The translations under genes and the position numbers were made by a program. This document shows positions 27,059 to 36,410 of a stretch of DNA of 36,410 bases, in pieces (the stretch's first letter is position 1; every line of letters begins with the position of its first letter). The notes below the pieces were generated by a model. That model saw nothing but the letters and a program-made list of their open reading frames with translations. It was not told the origin of the DNA and made no database searches. This stretch comes from Glycomyces sp. L485 (GTDB taxonomy: Bacteria > Actinomycetota > Actinomycetes > Mycobacteriales > Micromonosporaceae): the NCBI RefSeq assembly GCF_022548875.1, contig NZ_JAKZEW010000041.1:1-36410 (forward strand). Direction: 5' to 3'.

Positions 27059-27504
27059 AGTAACTCCGCGATCGGGCGCTTTCGCAGGGCCTCGACGTAG
27101 TCCTCGGGGGCGCCCGCCGCCTCGGCGGCGCGCAGGATCTCGTCGAGGTACCACTCGCTCGGCATGCCGCCCTCGAAACCCTCGAAGACGTAGAGCCACA
27201 CCGAGCGGTTGCCCTCCAGCGTCACCGCCTGCGAGTGCATCTTGCGGTACAGGCCGGAGTTGAATCCCTCCAGCTCGTCGAGGACCGCGCGGTCGGCCGG
27301 GTCGAGGTCGTACAGCGACACGAACACCCGGTCGCCGGGCTCCTCCACCACCGTCGCCACCGCCGATTCCCAGCCGAGATCGTCGCCGGCGAACGTCATT
27401 CGCCAGCCCTCCAGCCAGCCCGTTCCCACAAGCGGAGAACGTGGGCATGTCGCCCGCATGCGGGCCGGGTCTAGATTCGAGCCATACGCGGCATAGAGAT
27501 GCAC
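26890..27504 (-). CDS. Gamma-glutamylcyclotransferase-like protein with overlapping C-terminal extension
   Basis: A 204-residue protein. Residues 1-150 form a gamma-glutamylcyclotransferase/AIG2-like domain: HLYAAYGSNLDPARM (the YGSN substrate loop), VSLYDLDPADRAVLDELEGF with the likely catalytic Glu, and VWLYVFEGFEGGMPSEWYL. It resembles the small protein Rv3304, which lies beside lpdA in M. tuberculosis. The family-like part ends near 27058; no stop occurs there and the frame runs about 56 further codons, antisense to the end of the amidohydrolase gene. That extra part has no family resemblance. GTG at 27504 has no ribosome binding site, but TATCTT lies six bases upstream, pointing to a leaderless mRNA. 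The substrate is unproven. Confidence 0.82.
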   Translation of the reverse strand: MHLYAAYGSNLDPARMRATCPRSPLVGTGWLEGWRMTFAGDDLGWESAVATVVEEPGDRVFVSLYDLDPADRAVLDELEGFNSGLYRKMHSQAVTLEGNRSVWLYVFEGFEGGMPSEWYLDEILRAAEAAGAPEDYVEALRKRPIAELLQKAGLAAAASAVWTMTRTPWPSAVSSMSKFPWWMSHSTPGRPTPRRAIAPGTCSR

Positions 27505-27510
27505 GACTCG

Positions 27511-27516
27511 AAGATA
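27511..27516 (-). promoter_or_regulatory. Likely -10 box of a leaderless GGCT-like transcript
   Basis: On the minus strand TATCTT (TANNNT) is followed by six bases and the GTG start. The arrangement copies that of deoC. The -35 region is weak. Confidence 0.5.
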
Positions 27517-27566
27517 CCCTGGAACCTGCCCGCGCAGAAGCATCCCTGACACCGAAAGGCCCAACA

Positions 27567-28949
27567 GTGGCACGTGTAGCGATCATCGGAGGAGGACCGG
27601 CCGGATACGAGGCCGCCCTCGTGGCGTCTCAGCTCGGCGCCGACGTCACCCTCATCGAAGCCACCGGAGCCGGAGGCGCCTGCGTCCTCTCCGACTGCGT
27701 GCCCTCCAAGACCTTCATCGCCGCCTCCAACGTCCTCACCGAGATCCACGAGAGCACCCAGATGGGCGTCGGCGCCGTCGACACCACCATCGACGCCAAG
27801 GCCGTCAACTCCCGGGTGCGGCGCCTCGCCACCCAGCAGTCCGCCGACATCGCCCAGAAGGTCGCCGCCGCCGGAGTCGACATCGTCTACGGGCGCGCCG
27901 CCCTGCTCGACAACAAGATCAACTACGTCCACCGCGTACACGTCGTCCCGATCGACGGCGAACCGTACGACCTCGACTGCGATGTCGTCCTCGTCTGCAC
28001 CGGCGCCACGCCCCGCACCCTCGTCACCGCGCCGACCGACGGCGAACGCATCCTCTCCTGGCGCCAGCTCTACGACCTCGACGACCTGCCCGAGCGCCTC
28101 ATCGTCGTCGGATCCGGCGTCACCGGCGCCGAGTTCGCCTCCGCCTACCTCGCCATGGGCTGCGAGGTCACGCTCATCTCCTCGCGCGACCGCGTCATGC
28201 CCCACGAGGACGCCGAGGCCGCCGAAACCGTCGGCAAGGTCTTCCGCAAGCGCGGCATGGACATCCGGAGCAACACCCGGGCCGCGTCCGCCCGCCGCAC
28301 CGACACCGGCGTCGAGGTCGAGCTCGACGACGGCTCGACCGTCACCGGCAGCCACGCCCTCATCTGCGTCGGATCCATCCCCAACTCCGACGACCTCGGC
28401 CTGCACGCCTACGGCGTCGACATCGACGAACGCGGATTCATCCCCGTCGACAAGGTCTCGCGCACCAACGTCCCGGGCGTGTACGCAGCCGGCGACGTCA
28501 CCGGCGTCCACGCCCTCGCCTCGGTCGCCGCCATGCAGGGCCGCATCGCGATCTGGCACGCCCTCGGCGAGGCCGTCCGGCCGCTCAAGCTCCGCAACGT
28601 CGCAGCGAACGTCTTCACCGACCCCGAACTCGCCTCCGTCGGCGTGTCCCAGTCCGAGGTCGACGCCGGGACGGCCGACTGCCGCGCCGTACTGCTGCCG
28701 CTGACGTCGAACCCGCGCGCCAAGATGGTCGACCGCACCGAGGGCTTCGTGAAGCTGTTCGCATGGAACTCCTCGGGGATCGTCGCCGGCGGCGTCGTCG
28801 TCGCCTCCCGCGCCTCGGAGCTCATCCACCCGATCGCGCTGGCCGTCGAGCAGCGCCTCACCGTCGAGCAGCTGGCGCGGACGTTGACGATCTACCCGTC
28901 GCTGTCGGGCTCGATCGCCGAGGCCGCCCGCCAGCTCATGGAGTACTAG
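27567..28949 (+). CDS. lpdA: NAD(P)H-quinone reductase, LpdA-type flavoprotein
   Basis: A 460-residue flavoprotein of the pyridine nucleotide-disulfide oxidoreductase family. VAIIGGGPAGYEAAL at the start binds FAD. The CX4C pair Cys39/Cys44 lies in CVLSDCVPSKT, and the second nucleotide site is VVGSGVTGAEFA. The C-terminal His-Glu pair of true lipoamide dehydrogenase is absent: TIYPSLSGSIAEAAR replaces the usual HPTLSE. That is as I recall for M. tuberculosis LpdA (Rv3303c), which has no lipoamide dehydrogenase activity but reduces quinones. GTG at 27567 has GAAAGG seven bases upstream. It is divergent from the GGCT-like gene, as in mycobacteria. Confidence 0.92.
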   Translation: MARVAIIGGGPAGYEAALVASQLGADVTLIEATGAGGACVLSDCVPSKTFIAASNVLTEIHESTQMGVGAVDTTIDAKAVNSRVRRLATQQSADIAQKVAAAGVDIVYGRAALLDNKINYVHRVHVVPIDGEPYDLDCDVVLVCTGATPRTLVTAPTDGERILSWRQLYDLDDLPERLIVVGSGVTGAEFASAYLAMGCEVTLISSRDRVMPHEDAEAAETVGKVFRKRGMDIRSNTRAASARRTDTGVEVELDDGSTVTGSHALICVGSIPNSDDLGLHAYGVDIDERGFIPVDKVSRTNVPGVYAAGDVTGVHALASVAAMQGRIAIWHALGEAVRPLKLRNVAANVFTDPELASVGVSQSEVDAGTADCRAVLLPLTSNPRAKMVDRTEGFVKLFAWNSSGIVAGGVVVASRASELIHPIALAVEQRLTVEQLARTLTIYPSLSGSIAEAARQLMEY

Positions 28950-29020
28950 GCCGTCTGTGATCGCCTCGAGCGGAGTCGGATCCGAGTCGGGGCCGTCCGA
29001 ACGCGGCCCAGGCACGCGAA

Positions 29021-29045
29021 AGGCCCGCGGCATTACCGCGGGCCT
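29021..29045. terminator. Hairpin terminator between lpdA and the lectin-like gene
   Basis: AGGCCCGCGG (29021-29030) and CCGCGGGCCT (29036-29045) form a perfect 10-bp stem around CATTA. It lies between convergent genes, 14 bases beyond the stop of the lectin-like gene. No T tract. Confidence 0.78.
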
Positions 29046-29059
29046 CGTCGGTCTCGCGT

Positions 29060-30055
29060 TCACTCGAAGGTCTCCACCCGCAGGTGGCGCAGCAGGTGGA
29101 CGTCGTTGGCGGCGCCGGTGGAGGCGGCGAAGCCGAACTTGAACGTATCGGGCGCCTCGACCGGCACGGTCGCCTCCAAGACCCGCTGCCAGCCGTCGCC
29201 GTCGAGGAAGTCGATGTCGACGGTGACCTCCGGCATCGGGTCGTCGTTGACCTTGAGTTTCACCAGGCGCTTCGCCGCCTCCAAGGAGTCGACGCTGAGC
29301 GCTTCGGGGAAGGAGCTGCCGTACAGGTCGTCTCCCCTGACTCCGGTGCCGACGATCTCGTCGGTGGCGGTGGTGGCGAGCAGGCAGTAGCCCTCGGAGC
29401 CCGAGCCGGGGCCGCGCAGGGCGACATTGTCGGGGGCGCGGGCGGTGCTGGTCTGGAGGTGGTCGGGCGCCCGCTGGTTCTCCGGGCAGCCGGTGCCGCG
29501 GCCCTCGGTGTCGGCCGAGAAGTTGCCCCAGGAGTCGAGGCCGAGCCCGAGGTAGCCGCCGTCGACGCCCGAGAGGTCGCCGAGTTGGGCGTAGCCGAGG
29601 CTGCCGCCGTAGGCGCCCGCCTCGGCCAGATCCGTCTCGCCGTCGACGAGGAAGAACGAGATGCCGTCGGCTCCGGCCCCGCCGTACTGGTACTGCGCGA
29701 AGTGGACCTCGATGCCGCCGTCGTTCTCGAGCGGCCGGTTGTAGAGGACGCCGCTGGTCTTGAACCCGCCGGCGTCGGTGAGCTGGAGGTATCCGGGCGT
29801 CTCGCCCGCCATGGGCACCGGCCCCAGGCTCTCTGCGTCGCACGGGCTGAAGACGCCGGTCTCTGTCGCCCCGGTGAGGCAGGCCGAGCCGAGCGGGATG
29901 AAGTCGTCGTCCACGACTTCGTCGCCGTTGAAGTGGCCCTCGACCAGGAGGGACTTGGCCTCCTCGCGGTCCGGGGACTGGGCGGCGGCCGGCAGGGCGA
30001 TCATACCGGTGGCGATCATCATCGCCCCCGCGCCGAACATGGCAGTGCGTTTCAC
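29060..30055 (-). CDS. Secreted L-type-lectin-domain-like protein
   Basis: A 331-residue exported protein. The signal peptide has KR, a hydrophobic core and ALPAAAQS, with cleavage probably after residue 25. The mature protein resembles bacterial L-type (legume-like) lectin domains: LTDAGGFKTSGVLYNRPL, GADGISFFLVDG, AGAYGGSLGYAQ, DGGYLGLGLDSWGNFS and a final KFGFAASTGAANDVHLLRHLRVETF. A short insertion with several Cys probably forms disulfides. No membrane anchor, LPxTG motif or second domain is present, so it should be released or bound to glycan. GTG at 30055 has AAGGAG just upstream. The ligand is unknown. Confidence 0.88.
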   Translation of the reverse strand: MKRTAMFGAGAMMIATGMIALPAAAQSPDREEAKSLLVEGHFNGDEVVDDDFIPLGSACLTGATETGVFSPCDAESLGPVPMAGETPGYLQLTDAGGFKTSGVLYNRPLENDGGIEVHFAQYQYGGAGADGISFFLVDGETDLAEAGAYGGSLGYAQLGDLSGVDGGYLGLGLDSWGNFSADTEGRGTGCPENQRAPDHLQTSTARAPDNVALRGPGSGSEGYCLLATTATDEIVGTGVRGDDLYGSSFPEALSVDSLEAAKRLVKLKVNDDPMPEVTVDIDFLDGDGWQRVLEATVPVEAPDTFKFGFAASTGAANDVHLLRHLRVETFE

Positions 30056-30130
30056 AGGTGCTCCTTCTGAATCATCGGGCGATTACAGAAAGAAGCTATA
30101 TGGAATAGTCTGCAATGTACCGCTGATCGC

Positions 30131-33472
<3,342 letters not shown>

Positions 33473-33479
33473 GTCCCGC

Positions 33480-33485
33480 AGTGTA
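33480..33485 (-). promoter_or_regulatory. Likely -10 box of the carboxylase gene
   Basis: On the minus strand TACACT (TANNNT) is followed by seven bases and the GTG start, a leaderless arrangement. No convincing -35 element is seen. Confidence 0.45.
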
Positions 33486-33610
33486 ATGCTCCAGTCTCCG
33501 TGCCCGATCCCACGTGCCGGTCGAGGCGTGCGCAAAAACGGGACAAAGCAGGCTTATTTTGTGGCTACCCGACAGTTCTCTTTGTGGATTTTTTGAGGTG
33601 ATGTATCGAA

Positions 33611-33628
33611 CGCTCGTTAAGGCGAGCG
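33611..33628 (-). terminator. Weak hairpin after the padR-family gene
   Basis: CGCTCG and CGAGCG are perfect six-base arms around TTAAGG, ending one base before the stop codon of the regulator gene. The stem is short and no T tract follows, so it is only a possible terminator. Confidence 0.35.
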
Positions 33629-33629
33629 C

Positions 33630-34304
33630 TCACTTGAAGGTCGACTGCCACTGTTCGACCGCCGGGTTCTGGAAATCGTCGGTGCGAATCGCCTCGCGCC
33701 GGTTCTCGTTCTCGACGGGGCTGGGAACGGCGCCGAGGTCGAGCTCGCCGGACTCGATCCTCGCCGCCGTGGTCTCGCACCACTCGGCGTCGACGACCAT
33801 CAGGTCGGTCTGGCGCTTGAGCATCGCCCGAACGTGCGGCGGCAGGAACTCCTCCTCGCGGCCCGGCGCGCACTCGCCGGTGGTGGAGGCCAGGAGCACC
33901 GTCACGGCCTCGATGCGGGAGTAGAGGATCTCGGCGCGTCGGCGCAGCATCGCCGTGTTCTCGTTCTTGCCGAGCACATTCGCGAACGACCAGGCGGTGT
34001 GGAACGGGTCGTCGGCTTGCGCCACGTTCCACAGCTTCTCCCGAACGAGCCGCTGAAACTCGCTCTCGCCTGTCACAGTGATCCGATACGTTGTCCGAGC
34101 TGGACGGTCGTCCACCGATTCGGTCGCGACCACCTCGATCAGCCCGTCGGTCGTGAGCTTCTTGAGCGCGTGGTAGATCGAGCCCGCTCCGATCTCGCCG
34201 ACCCCCGGCATCCGCCACGAGTCGAGCTCGCGGCGCACGAGGTAACCGTGGACGGGGCCAAGCCATCGGACCAGGCCGAGGACGAGAAGTCGCGTGCTCC
34301 ACAT
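33630..34304 (-). CDS. PadR-family transcriptional regulator
   Basis: A 224-residue repressor-type protein. The N-terminal winged helix is typical of PadR proteins: LLVLGLVRWLGPVHGYLVRREL, GAGSIYHALKKLTTDGLIE and a wing with RTTYRITVTGESEF. A longer C-terminal helical part (about 90-224) serves dimerisation and probably ligand binding. The gene is divergent from a drug-type ABC exporter, a common PadR arrangement, so it likely represses that exporter and itself until an inducer binds. The open frame extends upstream, but ATG 34304 gives the family start and lies nine bases after TATACT. Inverted TTTGACTAT/ATAGTCAAA arms in the spacer are candidate operators. Confidence 0.92.
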   Translation of the reverse strand: MWSTRLLVLGLVRWLGPVHGYLVRRELDSWRMPGVGEIGAGSIYHALKKLTTDGLIEVVATESVDDRPARTTYRITVTGESEFQRLVREKLWNVAQADDPFHTAWSFANVLGKNENTAMLRRRAEILYSRIEAVTVLLASTTGECAPGREEEFLPPHVRAMLKRQTDLMVVDAEWCETTAARIESGELDLGAVPSPVENENRREAIRTDDFQNPAVEQWQSTFK

Positions 34305-34313
34305 GCCGACAAT

Positions 34314-34319
34314 AGTATA
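34314..34319 (-). promoter_or_regulatory. -10 box of the padR-family gene
   Basis: On the minus strand TATACT lies nine bases before the ATG at 34304 and is embedded in ATAGT-N9-ACTAT (34312-34330), so repressor binding there would block transcription. The leader would be two or three bases at most. Confidence 0.6.
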
Positions 34320-34321
34320 GC

Positions 34322-34393
34322 TTTGACTATCGCCACTGCCATGGGTATACCTGTTTGCGCCCAACGCAACTGCATGTTTATAGTCAAATTTGA
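34322..34393. promoter_or_regulatory. Candidate operator pair in the divergent PadR/ABC promoter region
   Basis: TTTGACTAT (34322-34330) is repeated as its exact complement ATAGTCAAA (34380-34388), 49 bases apart. The second copy overlaps the palindrome TCAAATTTGA (34384-34393) and the -10 box of the exporter promoter; the first touches the -10 box of the regulator gene. The arrangement suits autoregulation and repression of the exporter, but binding is inferred. Confidence 0.6.
34355..34384 (+). promoter_or_regulatory. Promoter of the ABC exporter operon
   Basis: TTGCGC (34355-34360) and TATAGT (34379-34384) are 18 bases apart. The -10 box overlaps the candidate operator ATAGTCAAA. Transcription would begin near 34391, about 55 bases before the ATG. 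Confidence 0.6.
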
Positions 34394-34446
34394 ACAAGGA
34401 ACCGCGGCCCGCTCGGGCCGCTCGGAAACCCACCCGTGAGGTACCC

Positions 34447-35424
34447 ATGCTCATCGAAACCAAGGGGCTGAAGAAGACCTTCAAGTCCCGCGGGAAGGAA
34501 GTCGAGGCCGTCCGCGGCGTCGACCTTGCCGTGAAAGAAGGAGAGATCTTCGGGCTCCTCGGCCCCAACGGCGCCGGGAAGACCACGACGATGCGGATGC
34601 TCTCCACGCTCATCGAGCCCACCGAGGGCCGCGCCGTCGTCTGCGGACACGACCTCGCCGGCGACCAGGCCGGCGTCCGCCGCGACATCGGCTACGTCGG
34701 CCAGGAGGGCGGCACCTGGGGCGAGGTCACCGCCCGTGATGAGCTCATCATGCAGGGCCGCCTCTACGGCATGTCCAAGCGGACGGCCTCTGATCGCGCC
34801 GAGACCGTCCTGGAGGCCTTCCAGCTCACGGAGTTCGCCGACCGCAACATCAAGACGTACTCCGGCGGCCAGAAGCGCCGTCTCGACATCGCCCTGGGCA
34901 TCATGCACGAGCCCAAACTGCTCTTCCTCGACGAGCCCACCACCGGCCTCGACCCGCAGTCGCGGGCCCACATGTGGGACGAGGTCCGGGCGCTGCGCGA
35001 GCGGGGCACCGCGATCTTCCTGACCACCCACTACCTCGACGAGGCCGACGCCCTGTGCGACCGGCTCGCGATCATCGACCACGGCGAGATCGTCACCGAA
35101 GGCACCCCGCTCGCGCTCAAGAAAGAGGTCGCCGGCGACGTGGTCGCCATCGGCGTCAACGGCCGGTCCGAAGCGGCCCAGAACCTGCTCGGCGCCGAGG
35201 ACTTCGTGCGCGAGGTCGAGGCCGGCGGGGCTGATCCCGCCACCGGGATCGCCGTCATGCGCCTCTATGTGGACGACGGCTCCACCGCCCTGCCCGCACT
35301 GCTGCGCGCCCTCGACGGCGCCGACATCGCCGCCGCGTCAATCGAGCTGCACCGGCCCAGCCTCGACGACGTGTTCCTGAAGCAGACCGGCCGGTCGCTG
35401 CGCGAAGAGGAGACCGCCGCATGA
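34447..35424 (+). CDS. ABC exporter ATP-binding protein, DrrA type
   Basis: A 325-residue ATPase of the DrrA daunorubicin-resistance family. Walker A GPNGAGKTT (39-47), Q-loop VGQEGG, signature YSGGQKRRLD (138-147), Walker B LLFLDEPTTGLDP (158-170) and the H-loop TTHYLDEAD are complete. The C-terminal part (LHRPSLDDVFLKQTGRSL) is the usual DrrA regulatory tail. ATG at 34447 has TGAGGT five bases upstream; an in-frame TTG at 34390 is less likely. The stop overlaps the permease start by four bases. It probably energises export of a hydrophobic drug or lipid; the actual substrate cannot be read from sequence. Confidence 0.95.
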   Translation: MLIETKGLKKTFKSRGKEVEAVRGVDLAVKEGEIFGLLGPNGAGKTTTMRMLSTLIEPTEGRAVVCGHDLAGDQAGVRRDIGYVGQEGGTWGEVTARDELIMQGRLYGMSKRTASDRAETVLEAFQLTEFADRNIKTYSGGQKRRLDIALGIMHEPKLLFLDEPTTGLDPQSRAHMWDEVRALRERGTAIFLTTHYLDEADALCDRLAIIDHGEIVTEGTPLALKKEVAGDVVAIGVNGRSEAAQNLLGAEDFVREVEAGGADPATGIAVMRLYVDDGSTALPALLRALDGADIAAASIELHRPSLDDVFLKQTGRSLREEETAA

Positions 35425-36182
35425 AAGCCCTCCGCGACACCTGGCTCGTCTACTCCAGGGCCATGAAGCTCAACATCAAACAGCCGGTCTGGCTCGTCGT
35501 CATGCTGGTCCAGCCGCTGTACTTCCTCGTCTTCTTCGCACCGCTGCTCAACTCGCTCGACGGTCAGCGGGGATTCGAGTCCGGTGCGATGGAGACGTTC
35601 GTGCCCGGACTGATCATCATGATGGCCCTGTTCGGCTCCACCTTCGTCGGCTTCGGCCTCATCGCCGAACTGCGGCAAGGCGTCATCGAACGGATGCGGG
35701 TCACCCCGGTCAGCCGGGTCGCGCTCCTGATCGGACGCACCTTCGCGACGGTAACCACGACGCTCGTCCAGGCCCTCATCCTCGTGCTGTTGGCATCGCC
35801 GGTAGGCGGCCTGGCGATCTACTGGCCCGGTGTCTTCCTCATGTTCGGGATCATCATCCTGACCTCGTTCATGCTGGGCGCCCTTTCGTACGGGGTGGCG
35901 ATCGTTCTCAAGAGCGAGGACACGCTCGCGCCGGTGCTCAACACGGTCGTCCAGCCGGTCATGCTGCTCTCTGGCATCATGCTGCCGATGGCACTGGCGC
36001 CCAGTTGGCTCCAGAGCGTGGCCGACTTCAACCCGTTCTACTACGCCGTCGAGGCCGCCCGCGCGCTGTTCGCCGGAGACCTGGAGAGCAACTTCATCTG
36101 GCAGGCCGCAGTCTTCATCGGCGGCCTAGGAGTCCTGCTCGTCATCTGGGCGAGCCGCAAGTTCGCCCGCGCCGTCGCCTGA
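35421..36182 (+). CDS. ABC-2 type permease, DrrB type
   Basis: A 253-residue membrane permease with six predicted segments, partner of the DrrA-type ATPase. The N-terminal RAMKLNIKQPVWLVVMLVQPLYFLVFFAPL resembles DrrB. FGLIAELRQGVIERMRVTPVSRVALLIGR is the coupling-helix and signature region of ABC-2 permeases, and the end has PLM-type ISG-like LLSGIMLPMALAPSW. It is coupled to the ATPase gene by an ATGA overlap, and a strong hairpin follows. Two such permeases would form a half-transporter dimer. Confidence 0.94.
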   Translation: MKALRDTWLVYSRAMKLNIKQPVWLVVMLVQPLYFLVFFAPLLNSLDGQRGFESGAMETFVPGLIIMMALFGSTFVGFGLIAELRQGVIERMRVTPVSRVALLIGRTFATVTTTLVQALILVLLASPVGGLAIYWPGVFLMFGIIILTSFMLGALSYGVAIVLKSEDTLAPVLNTVVQPVMLLSGIMLPMALAPSWLQSVADFNPFYYAVEAARALFAGDLESNFIWQAAVFIGGLGVLLVIWASRKFARAVA

Positions 36183-36217
36183 GACGCGCCCCGAACCCGC
36201 TGGAAACCGGGAACCAC

Positions 36218-36253
36218 GAGACCGCCGCGAATCACCGGATTCGCGGCGGTCTC
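36218..36253 (+). terminator. Hairpin terminator after the ABC exporter operon
   Basis: GAGACCGCCGCGAATC (36218-36233) and its exact complement (36238-36253) form a 16-bp stem around ACCG, 35 bases after the permease stop. No T tract follows. It may also serve a minus-strand gene entering from the right. Confidence 0.82.
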
Positions 36254-36315
36254 AGTATGTTCGGGCCCCAGCACCGTCTGCCATACGCATCGAACCGAGG
36301 CCGGTGAACTGCTTG

Positions 36316-36410
36316 CTAGGTATTGCGCGACAGGAGCCCGGCAATGGCCACGGGGGCGTCGGCGGGAGTGGTGTGGCTGATGGTTGTTCTGCGCCAAGGG
36401 CGGCGGCGAT
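36316..36410 (-). CDS. Possible 3' end of a gene cut by the right edge
   Basis: On the minus strand a frame is open from the window edge to a TAG at 36316-36318. It encodes about 30 residues ending APVAIAGLLSRNT, a plausible protein C-terminus that faces the terminator at 36218-36253. Nothing identifies the family, and two other frames are also open over this short distance, so the call is weak. Confidence 0.3.
   Translation of the reverse strand, partial: RRRPWRRTTISHTTPADAPVAIAGLLSRNT

Noticed and set aside
27567-28949. Dihydrolipoamide dehydrogenase of a 2-oxoacid dehydrogenase complex
   Set aside because: The C-terminal His-Glu pair is missing and the neighbours match the lpdA quinone reductase locus.

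Overview
This is a high-GC actinobacterial chromosome segment. The evidence is the strong G/C third-position bias, GTG starts, TANNNT -10 boxes placed right against start codons, and actinobacteria-restricted families: a cvn 'conservon', DUF742, an EspC-like small protein, a GuaB1-type GMP reductase, LpdA, and a combined biotin carboxylase/BCCP protein. The genus cannot be fixed from the sequence; a mycelial or rod-shaped actinomycete (for example Micromonosporales or Glycomycetales) would fit. I see no tRNA, rRNA, CRISPR array, intact insertion sequence or phage gene.

Layout. 0.3-2.3 kb: two tandem MHYT-domain membrane sensors on the minus strand, the first with a tail of exact 30-bp repeats. 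2.4-3.9 kb: an alpha-ketoglutaric-semialdehyde-type aldehyde dehydrogenase. 4.3-9.1 kb: a complete conservon, made of the sensor kinase CvnA, roadblock CvnB, DUF742 CvnC and G-protein CvnD. 9.2-11.1 kb: facing it across a shared hairpin terminator, a two-gene minus-strand unit. It pairs a second roadblock protein with an unusual 507-residue protein. The N-terminal half of that protein looks like a degenerate IS110 (DEDD) transposase, and its C-terminal tail carries the same motifs as the CvnA tail. This is the most novel feature of the window. 11.4-12.2 kb: a conserved actinobacterial acidic protein. 12.5-15.8 kb: a four-gene operon with a WXG/EspC-like protein, a DUF1023 alpha/beta hydrolase, a lipoprotein and a small membrane protein.

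15.8-29 kb is mostly housekeeping and salvage metabolism. The minus-strand operon deoC - aldehyde dehydrogenase - truncated, catalytically dead aldehyde dehydrogenase faces upp. Then come a hexose/pentose phosphomutase, a Ser/Thr protein kinase with a Gly/Tyr-rich N-terminus, a stand-alone methylmalonyl-CoA mutase catalytic subunit, an M20 amidohydrolase, a gamma-glutamylcyclotransferase-like protein and an LpdA-type quinone reductase. The set upp / phosphomutase / amidohydrolase / small GGCT-like protein / lpdA recalls the Mycobacterium tuberculosis Rv3303c-Rv3309c neighbourhood, so this is an old syntenic block with local insertions. deoC, upp and the phosphomutase suggest deoxynucleoside catabolism: deoxyribose-5-phosphate is cleaved to acetaldehyde, which the neighbouring dehydrogenase could oxidise.

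29-36.4 kb: a secreted L-type-lectin-like protein, guaB1, a biotin carboxylase/BCCP gene whose reading frame has lost its stop codon and runs through all of guaB1 in another frame, a PadR-family repressor, and a divergent DrrAB-type drug ABC exporter. The region between the repressor and the exporter contains TTTGACTAT/ATAGTCAAA arms that look like operators. The right edge may hold the 3' end of another minus-strand gene.
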